A DNA stretch of 64,000 nt from Neobacillus niacini. Lineage in GTDB: Bacteria; Bacillota; Bacilli; Bacillales; Cytobacillaceae. Shown one piece after another: positions 34,880 to 44,484 of this stretch. Made by a program: the position numbers and the translations under genes. Under the pieces are notes generated by a model. The model was not told where the DNA came from. It ran no database searches and worked only from the letters and a program-made list of their open reading frames with translations. The stretch spans positions 2,860,001 to 2,924,000 of the forward strand of contig NZ_JAUSZN010000001.1 of assembly GCF_030817595.1 (NCBI RefSeq), in the 5' to 3' direction. Positions within the stretch are counted from its first letter, which is position 1, and each line of letters starts with the position of its first letter.

Positions 34880-34886
34880 TTTTATA

Positions 34887-34920
34887 TAAGGGGGAAGGAC
34901 TGGGGTCCTTCCCCCTTATT
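34887..34920. terminator. Bidirectional terminator between the hydrolase and PhaR-like genes
   Basis: A perfect 12-bp stem AAGGGGGAAGGA/TCCTTCCCCCTT with a 6-nt loop between convergent genes. Confidence 0.8.
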
Positions 34921-34932
34921 AGATGTTATCAC

Positions 34933-35517
34933 TTATACAGTTGTAACCAATTCCTTTTCTTTCGTCTTTCCTTTTGAGCTATCTTTAACCACTAGCCCCT
35001 TTATGGGAGCGATTTCATTTTTAATTTCTGCTAATTGATTTAATTTAAGTTTAACTTCCTCTAAATCGGAGTATATGGTCTTCTGCTCATTAAGATTATT
35101 CATTTTCATTATTTTCTTCTGTGCTTCTTTTATTTCCTCAAGCTCTTGTCTTACATCGCGAAGGTTAACTTGAATAATTTTTATATCGACAAGGTCTTTC
35201 CATAATTCTTGGAAATCATTCTTCATTCTCTTCAATTCCGTTACTTCGTGGGCAGTTTTTTGGAACTCAACCTGTATTTGTTTAACCATCTTAACCATTG
35301 CTTGAAATAATACTAGGTCATCTTTATTTAATGCACCAAGGTTTTCCTGTATTTTTAACATCTGTTCCTCTAATATATCGATCTTTCCCTCTGCTTGAAT
35401 CGATAAATTAACAACATTCGCGACATCCTTTTTGGTTGGGATATTCACAATACCTGCCCACATCTCACTAATTTGTTTAAAGCCTTGATATGGATCATAC
35501 ATTTTATCTTTTGACAT
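34933..35517 (-). CDS. PhaR-like protein with an internal deletion
   Basis: A 194-residue coiled-coil protein related to PhaR at 61741. The start (YDPYQGFKQISEMW) aligns with YDSFKKYSEIW of PhaR, and IPTKKDVANVVNLSIQAEGKIDILEEQM aligns with LPTKNDLANVTSLTIQTEEKIDSLEEQ. The roughly 45-50 residues between these blocks in PhaR are missing here. PhaR is the partner subunit of class IV PHA synthase. There is no PhaC beside this copy, so it may act as a second PhaC partner or as a granule protein. The ATG follows GCGAGGATGATG. Confidence 0.78.
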   Translation of the reverse strand: MSKDKMYDPYQGFKQISEMWAGIVNIPTKKDVANVVNLSIQAEGKIDILEEQMLKIQENLGALNKDDLVLFQAMVKMVKQIQVEFQKTAHEVTELKRMKNDFQELWKDLVDIKIIQVNLRDVRQELEEIKEAQKKIMKMNNLNEQKTIYSDLEEVKLKLNQLAEIKNEIAPIKGLVVKDSSKGKTKEKELVTTV

Positions 35518-35536
35518 TCGTCATCATCCTCGCGAG

Positions 35537-36208
35537 TTATGATTTTGTGACATCTTCCGCTTTTTCCATATATTTATTTAAAGGAAACATGAACGATTTT
35601 AATTGACCGGTGAAAAGGCCAACAAATCCTTTTTGGCTCTCATAGATAAGGCTTGCCGCTTGTTTTAATGTGTTAATATATTGCTTCCTTCCTTGCTTCC
35701 GAACAGCAATATATCGTTCAATCATGTCAAAATATTGATCCATCATTTGATTATTTACAACCATTTGCAATGGTGTGCTTAAAACGGAGGCAGTTCTTTT
35801 TTGGATTTGGTCAATTTGCTCATTAATATCTTCATACGATTTTTTTGGAAAGATATGCTGAAGGACTGTGGTGGACATTAAAAATTCCTCTCTTGCTGTT
35901 CTCTCCCAATTTACGAATTCTTTATTGAACTGTCCCCTGACAGATTTAATATTTTCCTGGTTTCGTTTAATACTTTCGGCAAAACACATGGCTTCTTTCA
36001 AAAATACATCATCACGGAAATCTGCATGCTTTGCCCACTGGTCTAACTCGCTAATCGTATTCTTCCAAAGAATATCCAAGCTTGAATCCTTTGAGTCTGT
36101 ACCTTCAGGTTGTTCTACTTCTGTTGTTTCTTTTTCAACTGGAATATTTTCCACAGCATCTCGCCTCTTTTTAGTTGTTTTTAGTAATTCTTCTTTTTTT
36201 TCAGTCAT
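35537..36208 (-). CDS. Phasin-like protein, locus A paralogue
   Basis: A 223-residue helical protein clearly homologous to the product at 62328: shared blocks include IKRNQENIKSV / VKRNQESSQAI, WERTAREEFLMSTT / WEKYAREELLMTTT, PKKSYEDINEQID / PVKSYEEINRVVD and STPLQ / TTPIR. The N-terminal 40 residues are Glu/Lys/Thr-rich and probably disordered. It lies 19 bases upstream of the PhaR-like gene. A role at the PHA granule surface is inferred from context. The ATG at 36208 is preferred over 36235, since AAGGAGG lies between the two. Confidence 0.75.
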   Translation of the reverse strand: MTEKKEELLKTTKKRRDAVENIPVEKETTEVEQPEGTDSKDSSLDILWKNTISELDQWAKHADFRDDVFLKEAMCFAESIKRNQENIKSVRGQFNKEFVNWERTAREEFLMSTTVLQHIFPKKSYEDINEQIDQIQKRTASVLSTPLQMVVNNQMMDQYFDMIERYIAVRKQGRKQYINTLKQAASLIYESQKGFVGLFTGQLKSFMFPLNKYMEKAEDVTKS

Positions 36209-36336
36209 TTGATTTGATTCCTCCTTTTTAATCATTTAGGCTTTCAACTGGTAATTTACTTTTGGAGAAAATATCGTATGTGTTCTTAGAAGGGATTCTC
36301 GATGAGTTCTATGAAGTATAAGTAGTAGCGGATTTC

Positions 36337-37971
36337 TTAAGAATGAACCTCTTGTTCTTCATCTTGTCTCAGCATTCTCCTTAACAGCTTTCCGACAGAT
36401 GATTTGGGGAGTTCGGAAAGAATCTCAATCTCTTTTGGCACTTTATAAGGAGCTAAAAATTGCCTTGAATATTCTATTAATTGCTCTGGTGAAATAGCGG
36501 CACCAATTTTTAATTTTACAAAAGCCTTCACTGTTTCTCCTCTATAGGAATCTGGTTTTCCAACAACAATGGCCTCTTCGACTGCCTCATGCTGATAGAT
36601 AACTTCTTCGATTTCGCGAGGGTAAACATTGTATCCGCTCGCAATAATCATATCCTTTTTTCGGTCTAAGATATAGAAATAACCATCCTCATCCATTTTG
36701 GCGATATCTCCTGTAAAGAGCCATCCGTCTCTTATGACCATTTGTGTTTCACTAGGACGCTTCCAGTAGCCCTTCATAACTTGAGGTCCGCGAAGAATTA
36801 ATTCACCTGCTTCTCCAACAGGAACATTTACATATCCGTCTTCTGTCTCCTTTACAATTCTAGCTTCCGTCCCTGGCAAAGGAATGCCTACACTACCTAG
36901 TTTACGTGGAAGAAATGGTGGTGTAGAAATAGCAGACGGTGCAGTTTCTGAAAGTCCGTAGCCATCTGCAAGTCTAATGCCTACACGTTTTTCAAAAGCT
37001 TTAACCTGTTCCACTGGCAGTGGAGCTCCCCCGCTGCTTAGGTAGTAAATATCTTTAATTGAGCTATCTTCCAATTGCGGGTGACTGTTTAATGCAAATA
37101 TCATGGGAGGGACTGCAGTAAATTGAAATGGTTTCTCGCGGTTAATCAGCTCAAGTAATTCATTCACATCAAATCGTGGGAGAATTAATTGATTGCACCC
37201 AATACGGATAGCTGAAAGTGCATTACATGACAATCCATAGACGTGAAACATTGGGAGGACACTGATAATCTTAAAATTTTCTGGTTTTTCATCCACTGCA
37301 TTATATGTAAAATCACAAACTTGAATAATGTTAGCCAGCAGGTTCTGGTGGGTGAGCATGACGCCTTTAGAAACACCAGTGGTTCCACCTGTATATTGCA
37401 ATATAGCCACATCTTCTTCGATATTAATTGGGATTTCAGGGATTACGTTATCGTGTGTAAGAAAATCATCGAAATAAAAATCACCTTCTTCAAGTTTAAT
37501 CTTACTTCCACTAAATCCCACAACGATTATTTTTTTCAAAGAGGTTCTCGGTTGAACTTGTTTTACCTTTTTATAAAATGCTTCAAAAACTACCATATAG
37601 CCTGCTTCAGAATCATTTAGGGCATATTCAATTTCCCTTTCTACATACATTGGATTGACTTGAACCGCAATACCTCCCAATCGGAAAACAGCAAATAAGC
37701 TAAAAATATAATGTGGGCAGTTAGGCAGCATGATCCCAAGTCTATCTCCCTTTTGAAAACCTGTCCGGTACAGCGACGCAGCAAGAAATTCCGAAATTGC
37801 TCTTGTTTCTTTGTAACTCCAAGATCTTTCATAGAAAGTAAGAGCTGGTTTGTCACCGTGGATAATAGCAGCCTGCTTTAAAAGATCGTATAAAGAATCA
37901 TAGCCTACTGTAACATCCTTGCTAATTCTTGGATCATAAAACTTTAACCATGGCTTTTGTGAATAAACCAT
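36337..37971 (-). CDS. Long-chain fatty acid/acyl-CoA synthetase (AMP-forming)
   Basis: A 544-residue member of the ANL superfamily that activates a fatty acid to acyl-CoA via acyl-AMP. The P-loop YTGGTTGVSKGVMLTH (about residues 195-210), the A5 motif DGYGLSETAPS, the A7 segment GWLFTGDIAKMDEDGYFYILDRKKDMI and the A10 Lys in LPKSSVGKLLRR are all present. It precedes the phasin-like and PhaR-like genes by about 100 bases on the same strand, which suggests a link between fatty acid activation and PHA. A perfect cre consensus lies 64 bases upstream of the start. Confidence 0.92.
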   Translation of the reverse strand: MVYSQKPWLKFYDPRISKDVTVGYDSLYDLLKQAAIIHGDKPALTFYERSWSYKETRAISEFLAASLYRTGFQKGDRLGIMLPNCPHYIFSLFAVFRLGGIAVQVNPMYVEREIEYALNDSEAGYMVVFEAFYKKVKQVQPRTSLKKIIVVGFSGSKIKLEEGDFYFDDFLTHDNVIPEIPINIEEDVAILQYTGGTTGVSKGVMLTHQNLLANIIQVCDFTYNAVDEKPENFKIISVLPMFHVYGLSCNALSAIRIGCNQLILPRFDVNELLELINREKPFQFTAVPPMIFALNSHPQLEDSSIKDIYYLSSGGAPLPVEQVKAFEKRVGIRLADGYGLSETAPSAISTPPFLPRKLGSVGIPLPGTEARIVKETEDGYVNVPVGEAGELILRGPQVMKGYWKRPSETQMVIRDGWLFTGDIAKMDEDGYFYILDRKKDMIIASGYNVYPREIEEVIYQHEAVEEAIVVGKPDSYRGETVKAFVKLKIGAAISPEQLIEYSRQFLAPYKVPKEIEILSELPKSSVGKLLRRMLRQDEEQEVHS

Positions 37972-38034
37972 ACAATCTCCTCCAATTTCCTATCAAGTTT
38001 TTATCCACTTAAATTATTGTTTTTAAAAAGTTTT

Positions 38035-38049
38035 TTGTAAACGTTGCCA
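38035..38049. promoter_or_regulatory. Candidate cre (CcpA) site upstream of the acyl-CoA synthetase
   Basis: TTGTAAACGTTGCCA matches WTGNAANCGNWNNCW at all 15 positions. It is 64 bases upstream of the ATG, in the likely promoter region. Confidence 0.6.
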
Positions 38050-38192
38050 AATCGACAAATTTCTACATTTTTAATTTTCTTCCTTTTATTTACAATGTCT
38101 TTTACTTGATAGAGGTCAGATATATTGAGAAGATTGTTGGTTTTTGTCGATATATTAATTCTTGTTCACAGAATGTTCGGATCTACAGCTAC

Positions 38193-40793
38193 TTACCCTT
38201 TATAGGCATGTCGGTAGATAGTCGCAAGTTCCGTTACAAGCAGCTGTTTTGGATTTGCAATTGTATCTTGATCGTCAAAGGCGTGTTCCGCCAGGATATT
38301 TATTTTTCTTTCAAATTCAATTTGACTTATCCCTGTTTCTTGAATGCTCAATGGCAAATCTAATTCCTTCATTAGATTTGTGATTGCTTGTATTAAACTC
38401 TCTACACCTAGTACAGTTGTTTCAGCCGCTAGTCCTAACATTCTAGCAATCTCGGCATAGCGCTGATCAGCAATAAAGTGTTCATATTTAGGGTATGTCA
38501 TAAATTTATTTGGCTTTGCTGCATTATAACGAATGACGTGAGGTAATAAAATGGCATTCGCACGACCATGCGCAATATTAAATTCAGCACCTAGTGCATG
38601 TGCTAAGCTATGATTTATTCCTAAAAACTAATTAGCAAAGGCCATTCCTGCAATCGTTGAGGCATTGTGCATTTTTTCCCTTGCAAGTTCATCATTACCG
38701 TCTCGGTATGCCCTAGGTAAATACTCAAATACTAACTGGATTGCTTTTAATGCTAATCCATCTGTAAAATCATTGGCTAACACTGAAACATATGATTCTA
38801 TCGCATGTGTTAAAACATCCATTCCCGTATCTGCTGTTACATGCTTAGGGACCGTCATGACAAACTGTGGATCGACAATCGCCAAATCTGGTGTTAATTG
38901 AAAGTCAGCCAGCGGATATTTAATATTTGACTTTTTATCAGAAATCACTGAAAAGGAAGTTACTTCAGAACCTGTTCCTGATGTGGTAGGAATTGCGACA
39001 AAGATTGCCTTGCCACGAAGTGCAGGGAATTTAACCACTCTTTTACTAGGATCAAAGAATTTTTGCTTTAAGCTATTAAAATCAGCGTCAGGATGTTCAT
39101 AGAATAGCCACATTGCTTTTGCTGCATCGATTACGGATCCACCCCCAAGTGCAATTAGACAGTCAGGCTCGAATCTCCGCATCCATTCTGCACCATGCTT
39201 TACAGTATCGATGTCTGGTTCAGGTACAATATCATATAAAACTTCATATTGAATATTACCAGGATGTTTTTTCAATTGATAAAGCACTTTTTCAATTGAG
39301 CCATTTTTCATTTGGCTTGGACTTGTTACAATAAACACTTTTGAGATTCCAGGGATACCGGCAAGCACCTGAATCGAGTTTCTCTCAAAAAATACTTGTG
39401 ATGGAACTTTAAACCACTGTGTCATGTTTCTCCTTTTTGCAACCTTCTTAATATTAATAAGATTAGCTGCTCCTACATTCTGAGACACTGAGTTCCCTCC
39501 ATATGTTCCGCACCCAATCGTTAAGGACGGTAAAGAAGTGTTATAGATATCTCCAATCGCACCATGAGTCGATGGTGTATTAACCATAATTCTGCCTGCC
39601 TTCAACCGAAGGGCAAAGGTATCAATGACATTTTGGTCAGCAGTATGAATGGCAGCAGAGTGTCCAAGTCCCCCGTACTCAAGTGTTTCTTCGGCAATCA
39701 TCAGCCCTTCTGCAAAACTATTTACCTTATAGCAAGCTAGTATTGGGCTCAATTTTTCACAGGATAGAGGGAATTTTGGACCTACTCCTTTTAATTCAGC
39801 AATTAATATTTTCGTATTTATAGGGACATTTACACCTGCCATTTTTGCAATTATATGAGCAGGTAATCCGACAACCATCGGATTTAAGGAAGCACTTTTT
39901 TCATCAATTACAGCCTTTTCAATCAATCGTTTTTCTTCATTATTTAAAAAATAACAATGATTTTCGATCATTTCCCTTTTTACTTCTTCATAGATCTCAT
40001 TATCGATAATAAGTGCCTGTTCAGAAGCACAAATCATGCCGTTGTCAAAGGTTTTAGATAGAATGATGTCGTTTACTGCACGTTTAATATTCGCACTCTT
40101 TTCAATATAACAAGGGACATTACCCGCCCCAACACCTAGTGCTGGTTTTCCAGAACTATAGGCTGCCTTTACCAGATTTGGCCCCCCGGTAGCTAGAATA
40201 AGTGAAATCTTTGGATGTTTCATTAATAGTTGAAAAGCTTCATGAGAAGGAATCTCAATCCATTGTATACAATTCTCAGGTGCCCCAGCATTAATCGCTG
40301 CCTCCCTAAGAAGTTTTGCTGTTTCGACACAGCACCTTTGAGCATATTTCGCAAAGGCAAAGATAATCGGATTCCTTGTTTTTAGCGATATCAATGATTT
40401 AAAGATAACGGTGGATGTTGGATTTGTAATAGGTATAACCCCAGCTATGACTCCCACCGGCTCGGCAATCTCTACCATACCTTCATGCTCGTTTTCACTT
40501 ATGACTCCCACTGTCTTTAGATCTCTTATGTTGTTGTAGATAAACTCGGTCGCAAACATATTTTTGAACACTTTATCTTCATAAACACCCCTTCTTGTTT
40601 CTTCCACAGCTAACTTTGCCAAGTCCTTGTGATGATTGAGTGCTGTATAGGCCATTTGCTTAACGATTTCGTCGACCATTTCCTGTTTGTAGCAGCGAAA
40701 TTCAGCTAACACCCTAGCGGCATTTCTAGCCAGAATATCAATCATCTCCACTATTTTTTGTTTTTCATGTACAACTTTCTCTTCCACTGCCAT
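38193..40793 (-). pseudogene. adhE: adhE, bifunctional aldehyde/alcohol dehydrogenase, interrupted by an in-frame TAG
   Basis: The frame encodes a full-length AdhE of 866 positions if one TAG at 38628-38630 (codon 722) is read through. The N-terminal CoA-acylating aldehyde dehydrogenase is intact (catalytic Cys in [10 protein letters not shown], about residues 1-440). The iron alcohol dehydrogenase follows with [10 protein letters not shown] and [16 protein letters not shown]. The TAG falls at the usual Ala of FANAFLGINHS. It removes the His ligands in NHSLAHALG and downstream, so the dehydrogenase half would be inactive while the acetaldehyde-forming half could still be made. The sequence after the TAG is undamaged to the natural stop, which points to a recent change or a sequencing error. 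A FadR-type box lies upstream. Confidence 0.85.
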
Positions 40794-40912
40794 AACTATC
40801 CCTCCAAATTAAACATTCTAGCACGGATGTTTTTCCAACAATTCGTTTAAACTTTTCTGGCTAAAATATATCATGTTGGATAATGCGGAATTTGTTGAAA
40901 TACGCTAAAACA

Positions 40913-40930
40913 CGAATGAATATTCATTCA
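40913..40930. promoter_or_regulatory. Candidate FadR (TetR family) operator upstream of adhE
   Basis: CGAATGAATATTCATTCA matches the Bacillus FadR box TGAATGAMTANTCATTCA at 17 of 18 positions and contains a perfect 16-bp palindrome. It lies about 120 bases upstream of adhE. Confidence 0.6.
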
Positions 40931-40980
40931 TTTTTTAATATTTCACAGAATGTTCAAAACTAGTTTCACACTCTAATAAA

Positions 40981-41016
40981 AAAACGCTCCTCACGGTTAA
41001 GGGAGAGGAGCGTTTT
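40981..41016 (-). terminator. Terminator of ppc
   Basis: A perfect 12-bp stem AAAACGCTCCTC/GAGGAGCGTTTT followed on the minus strand by TTTATTAG, eight bases after the stop. Confidence 0.85.
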
Positions 41017-41023
41017 TCACTGA

Positions 41024-43786
41024 TCAACCAGTATTACGTAAACCTGCTGAGATTCCACTAATAGTTAGTAGTACCTCGGTTAATAGTTCGTCTGATGGTT
41101 CGTCTTGGTTTCTTAATTCCTTAATTAATTCTACCTGTAGGAAGTTTAAAGGATCAACATAAGGATTTCGACGATAGACTGAGTCTTTAATGTTTGGGGT
41201 ATTATCCAGTAGTTCATTATCCCCTGTAATTTTGAGTAGAATCGCTTTCGTTCTTTCATATTCTTCAAGGATATTCGAGAAAATTCGCTCAGCAATTTTC
41301 TGATCTTCCACCAATGATAAATATTCTTTTGCAGTTGTGATATCTGCTTTCATCAATGCCATTTGAAGATTATCAATGGTGGATCGGAAAAATGGCCAAT
41401 TTTCATACATTTGCTGTAATTGTTGTAAATTTTGTTCACTTTTTTGAGCATAACTTTCTAATCCAGTTCCTGCTGCATACCAAGCTGGAAGGAGCTGCCT
41501 GCTTTGTGTCCAAGCAAAAACCCATGGAATAGCTCTTAAATCCTCGAAGCGGCCACGATTTTTTCTACTCATTGGTCTTGAACCGATGTTTAAGTCACCA
41601 AGTTCTCTTAATGGGGTTGCTTCATTAAAGTAGGTTAAAAAGTCTGTATCTCCAAAAACGAGCGACTGATACTTTTTAAGTGCTGCGCTAGAAATCTGTT
41701 CAATTGCCGACTCCCAACCTTCATCCCTCAAATTACCAGGCTCTGCCTCTTTTGATACATGAGCTGTTGCGAGCATGAGAGTTGAAGTTGCCTGTTCTAA
41801 ACTCCTATAAGCAATGTCTTCAAGCAGATAACGGGAAGATAAAACTTCACCCTGCTCAGTAATTTTCACTCCATCACCAATGGTTTCGGCCGGTTGAGAC
41901 AATAAACTTTTGTTTAACGGACCGCCTCCGCGCCCAAGTGAACCGCCTCGACCATGGAAAAACTTTAATCCAATATGGTACTTGCTTGCCATCTCATGAA
42001 TTTCAAGCTGAGCTTTATAAAGCTTCCAGTTTGCCGTTAACGTCCCGCCGTCTTTACTGCCGTCTGAATATCCAAGCATAATTTCCTGCTGGTCATTCAT
42101 AACTTTCAAGTGGTTTCGATATACAGGCATTTGGAACAAAGTTTCCATAATTTTAGGTCCTGCCGTCAAATCATCAATCGTTTCTAATAGTGGTGCCACA
42201 TTTAATTGACTTTCTACCGTTCCATCTGCATGGAGTCTATAAATTCCAGCCTCTTTTGCCAAAACTAACACTTCAAGTAAGTCACTTGCCGACTTTGTCA
42301 TACTTACAAGATAAACAGAAATGGAACGTTTTCCAAATACTTTATGGGCATTGCTAATCATCTGAAACACCTGAATCATTTGCTGTGTTTCTGGTGAATA
42401 ATCTTCGTTTAATAGTAGAAGCGGACGTGGGTCCATTAAGATGCTTTCTAGTATTTTGACCTTTTCATCTTCTGAAAGCTCAGCATAATTACCCGAAATT
42501 TGCACTTTACGTAAAATCTCAGTAATAGCTGCCTCATGCTCACCACTATGATTACGAATATCAAGTGTTGCTAAATGAAAACCGAAGAGTTGTACTTGAC
42601 GGATTAGCTTTTGGATTGTTTTTAATTCATGTGCTGCAGGATGATGGTTATTTAAACTTCTTTTCACTACATATAAATCTTCTAATAATTCTTCAGCAGA
42701 AAGATAACCTAAATCTGATTTACCTACTTGTTTCAAGCGTTCAATGATAATAGCAAATTTACGGCGGTATACTTCCCCTTCAACTGGCCATTTCTTATCA
42801 TCGGTCAGATACTTGTTTTCTTCCACCTCTAAGGATTGGACTAATTCATCACTGACTTCCACCCGGGAAGTGGAATGACTGTAACGTTTCATGAGATCGA
42901 CTAAAACTTTTTTATATTTCTTTAAGACAAGCTTTCGCTGCTTATGTAATGTCTCCCACGTTATTTCCGGAGTAACATTTGGATTACCATCCCGGTCTCC
43001 GCCTATCCATGATCCAAATCTAAGAAAATTAGGGACATCCCATTGTTTCGCGGAGTAATTCTTTTCTAGACAAATCTCTACTTCACGATGGATTTCTGGA
43101 AGGACTTCAAATAAGGTCTGATCAAAATAATACAGCCCGTTCCGAACCTCATCTAGTACAGTTGGCTTATTATGGCGAAGTTCATCTGTCTGCCAAAGAA
43201 TCGTTACTTCATTAAACAGACTCTCTTCAAGCTTGCTTCGCTCTCTTTTTGTTAATAAAGGATAATCGAGTTTCTTCAAGATTACAGCAATTCGTTGTTG
43301 TATTTCTAAGATTGAACGCTTCGCCGCTTCTGTAGGATGTGCAGTAATAACCAGCTCTAGAGATAGTTTGTTTAATACCTCTTGAATCATATCCTCATTA
43401 ATATTGTTCTCTTTTAAAGAGAGTATCGCACTTTCGATAGAATCCGGCTGAACAATTGAATCATCTTCAAGTTGATATTGCCTTCTCCTGCGAATACGGT
43501 GATTTTGTTCAGCGATATTTATCAAATGAAAATACATTGAAAATGCACGGATAACCTGCTTTCTCATTGGGCTCTTCAGGTTTGCAATTTCATCCTTTAA
43601 TTCGGAATAAATTTCGTTATCAAAATGAGTTCTAAGTGTTTTACACATTAGACGAATTTTTTCCACTTTATCGAATAGTTCAGTTCCGCCATGGCTGACT
43701 AGAATCTCTCCTAGAATTTGGCCTAGTAATTTTACATCGCGGCGAAGTGGAAGACTGCTGTCATTCACCTTTAATTCTGTACTCAT
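41024..43786 (-). CDS. ppc: Phosphoenolpyruvate carboxylase
   Basis: A 920-residue enzyme that fixes bicarbonate onto PEP to make oxaloacetate, refilling the TCA cycle. Catalytic signatures are present: VITAHPTEAAKRS (His near 150), the GSWIGGDRDGNPNVT block, FFHGRGGSLGRGGGP, and the C-terminal NTG end. The length is normal for the bacterial form. It lies upstream of adhE with its own terminator between, so the two are separate units. The start ATG is preceded by GGGAGGG. Confidence 0.95.
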   Translation of the reverse strand: MSTELKVNDSSLPLRRDVKLLGQILGEILVSHGGTELFDKVEKIRLMCKTLRTHFDNEIYSELKDEIANLKSPMRKQVIRAFSMYFHLINIAEQNHRIRRRRQYQLEDDSIVQPDSIESAILSLKENNINEDMIQEVLNKLSLELVITAHPTEAAKRSILEIQQRIAVILKKLDYPLLTKRERSKLEESLFNEVTILWQTDELRHNKPTVLDEVRNGLYYFDQTLFEVLPEIHREVEICLEKNYSAKQWDVPNFLRFGSWIGGDRDGNPNVTPEITWETLHKQRKLVLKKYKKVLVDLMKRYSHSTSRVEVSDELVQSLEVEENKYLTDDKKWPVEGEVYRRKFAIIIERLKQVGKSDLGYLSAEELLEDLYVVKRSLNNHHPAAHELKTIQKLIRQVQLFGFHLATLDIRNHSGEHEAAITEILRKVQISGNYAELSEDEKVKILESILMDPRPLLLLNEDYSPETQQMIQVFQMISNAHKVFGKRSISVYLVSMTKSASDLLEVLVLAKEAGIYRLHADGTVESQLNVAPLLETIDDLTAGPKIMETLFQMPVYRNHLKVMNDQQEIMLGYSDGSKDGGTLTANWKLYKAQLEIHEMASKYHIGLKFFHGRGGSLGRGGGPLNKSLLSQPAETIGDGVKITEQGEVLSSRYLLEDIAYRSLEQATSTLMLATAHVSKEAEPGNLRDEGWESAIEQISSAALKKYQSLVFGDTDFLTYFNEATPLRELGDLNIGSRPMSRKNRGRFEDLRAIPWVFAWTQSRQLLPAWYAAGTGLESYAQKSEQNLQQLQQMYENWPFFRSTIDNLQMALMKADITTAKEYLSLVEDQKIAERIFSNILEEYERTKAILLKITGDNELLDNTPNIKDSVYRRNPYVDPLNFLQVELIKELRNQDEPSDELLTEVLLTISGISAGLRNTG

Positions 43787-43884
43787 CCTTTCACCCTCCC
43801 TGTACTAGTAAATTAACTAAATTTTTTATTTATTAATATAACATAATTTTTGGTCGCATGTTAAAAAATTTTTTAATTATTAAA

Positions 43885-43918
43885 AAAAAACAATCCGAAT
43901 TTTTTTCCGGATTGTTAG
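43885..43918 (-). terminator. Terminator of the SRPBCC gene
   Basis: A 9-bp stem AACAATCCG/CGGATTGTT followed by nine T on the minus strand. Confidence 0.85.
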
Positions 43919-43927
43919 ATTTCACCA

Positions 43928-44380
43928 TTACCTTTTGTTAAATTCTTCTAGTTTAGAGGAGATGGCTGCTGCCACTTCTTCCGTTGATTTTGGAATTGCA
44001 TTTTTAAAAAGTGTATTAGCCAATGAACCTAATGCCCCACTAGCATTAATTTCTAGAAATCCAGTCAGCAATGTTTTCTTCTGATTAACTGCATGTGCTT
44101 CAAAATAACCCTCACCAATATATTTTTCATTGGTTCGCCTTAATTCAAAGCTTATCCTCGTTGGTTCATTCCACTCTTTAATATCAATAACTAAGCATAC
44201 TTTTTTCTTCATTATACCTAGGTCACTTTTAAATTCCCATGTTATTATGCTGTCATTAATTTGCTCATGCTGTATATAACCAGGCACGAGTGGTGCCCAA
44301 TTATTTGCATCCCTGATGAAGTCCCAAATCACGTTTATCGGGATAGCTACTTCTATTTGTTGTTTTTCACTAGGCATATG
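43928..44380 (-). CDS. SRPBCC / CoxG-like protein
   Basis: A 150-residue protein with the START/Bet v1-like SRPBCC fold. It begins with VAIPINVIWDFIRDANNWAPLVPGY, typical of the CoxG (carbon monoxide dehydrogenase subunit G) group, and ends with a long helix (STEEVAAAISSKLEEF). It has no membrane segment. No CO dehydrogenase gene is near, so only a lipophilic-ligand-binding role can be inferred. The ATG at 44380 follows AAAGAGGG; the one at 44395 would include that site. Confidence 0.78.
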   Translation of the reverse strand, partial: HMPSEKQQIEVAIPINVIWDFIRDANNWAPLVPGYIQHEQINDSIITWEFKSDLGIMKKKVCLVIDIKEWNEPTRISFELRRTNEKYIGEGYFEAHAVNQKKTLLTGFLEINASGALGSLANTLFKNAIPKSTEEVAAAISSKLEEFNKR

Positions 44381-44404
44381 GTATCCCTCTTTCATCTCAA
44401 ATGT

Positions 44405-44437
44405 AAAAGACCTTCAATGCTGAAGGTCTTTTTTTAT
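44405..44437. terminator. Terminator downstream of the class I aminotransferase
   Basis: A perfect 12-bp stem AAAAGACCTTCA/TGAAGGTCTTTT with a 4-nt loop; T-rich on the plus side, and on the minus side part of the stem supplies the T-run. Confidence 0.7.
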
Positions 44438-44484
44438 TTATATGATTTATAGTGTCTATATAGAAGATTGAAATTGCCGTTGTT

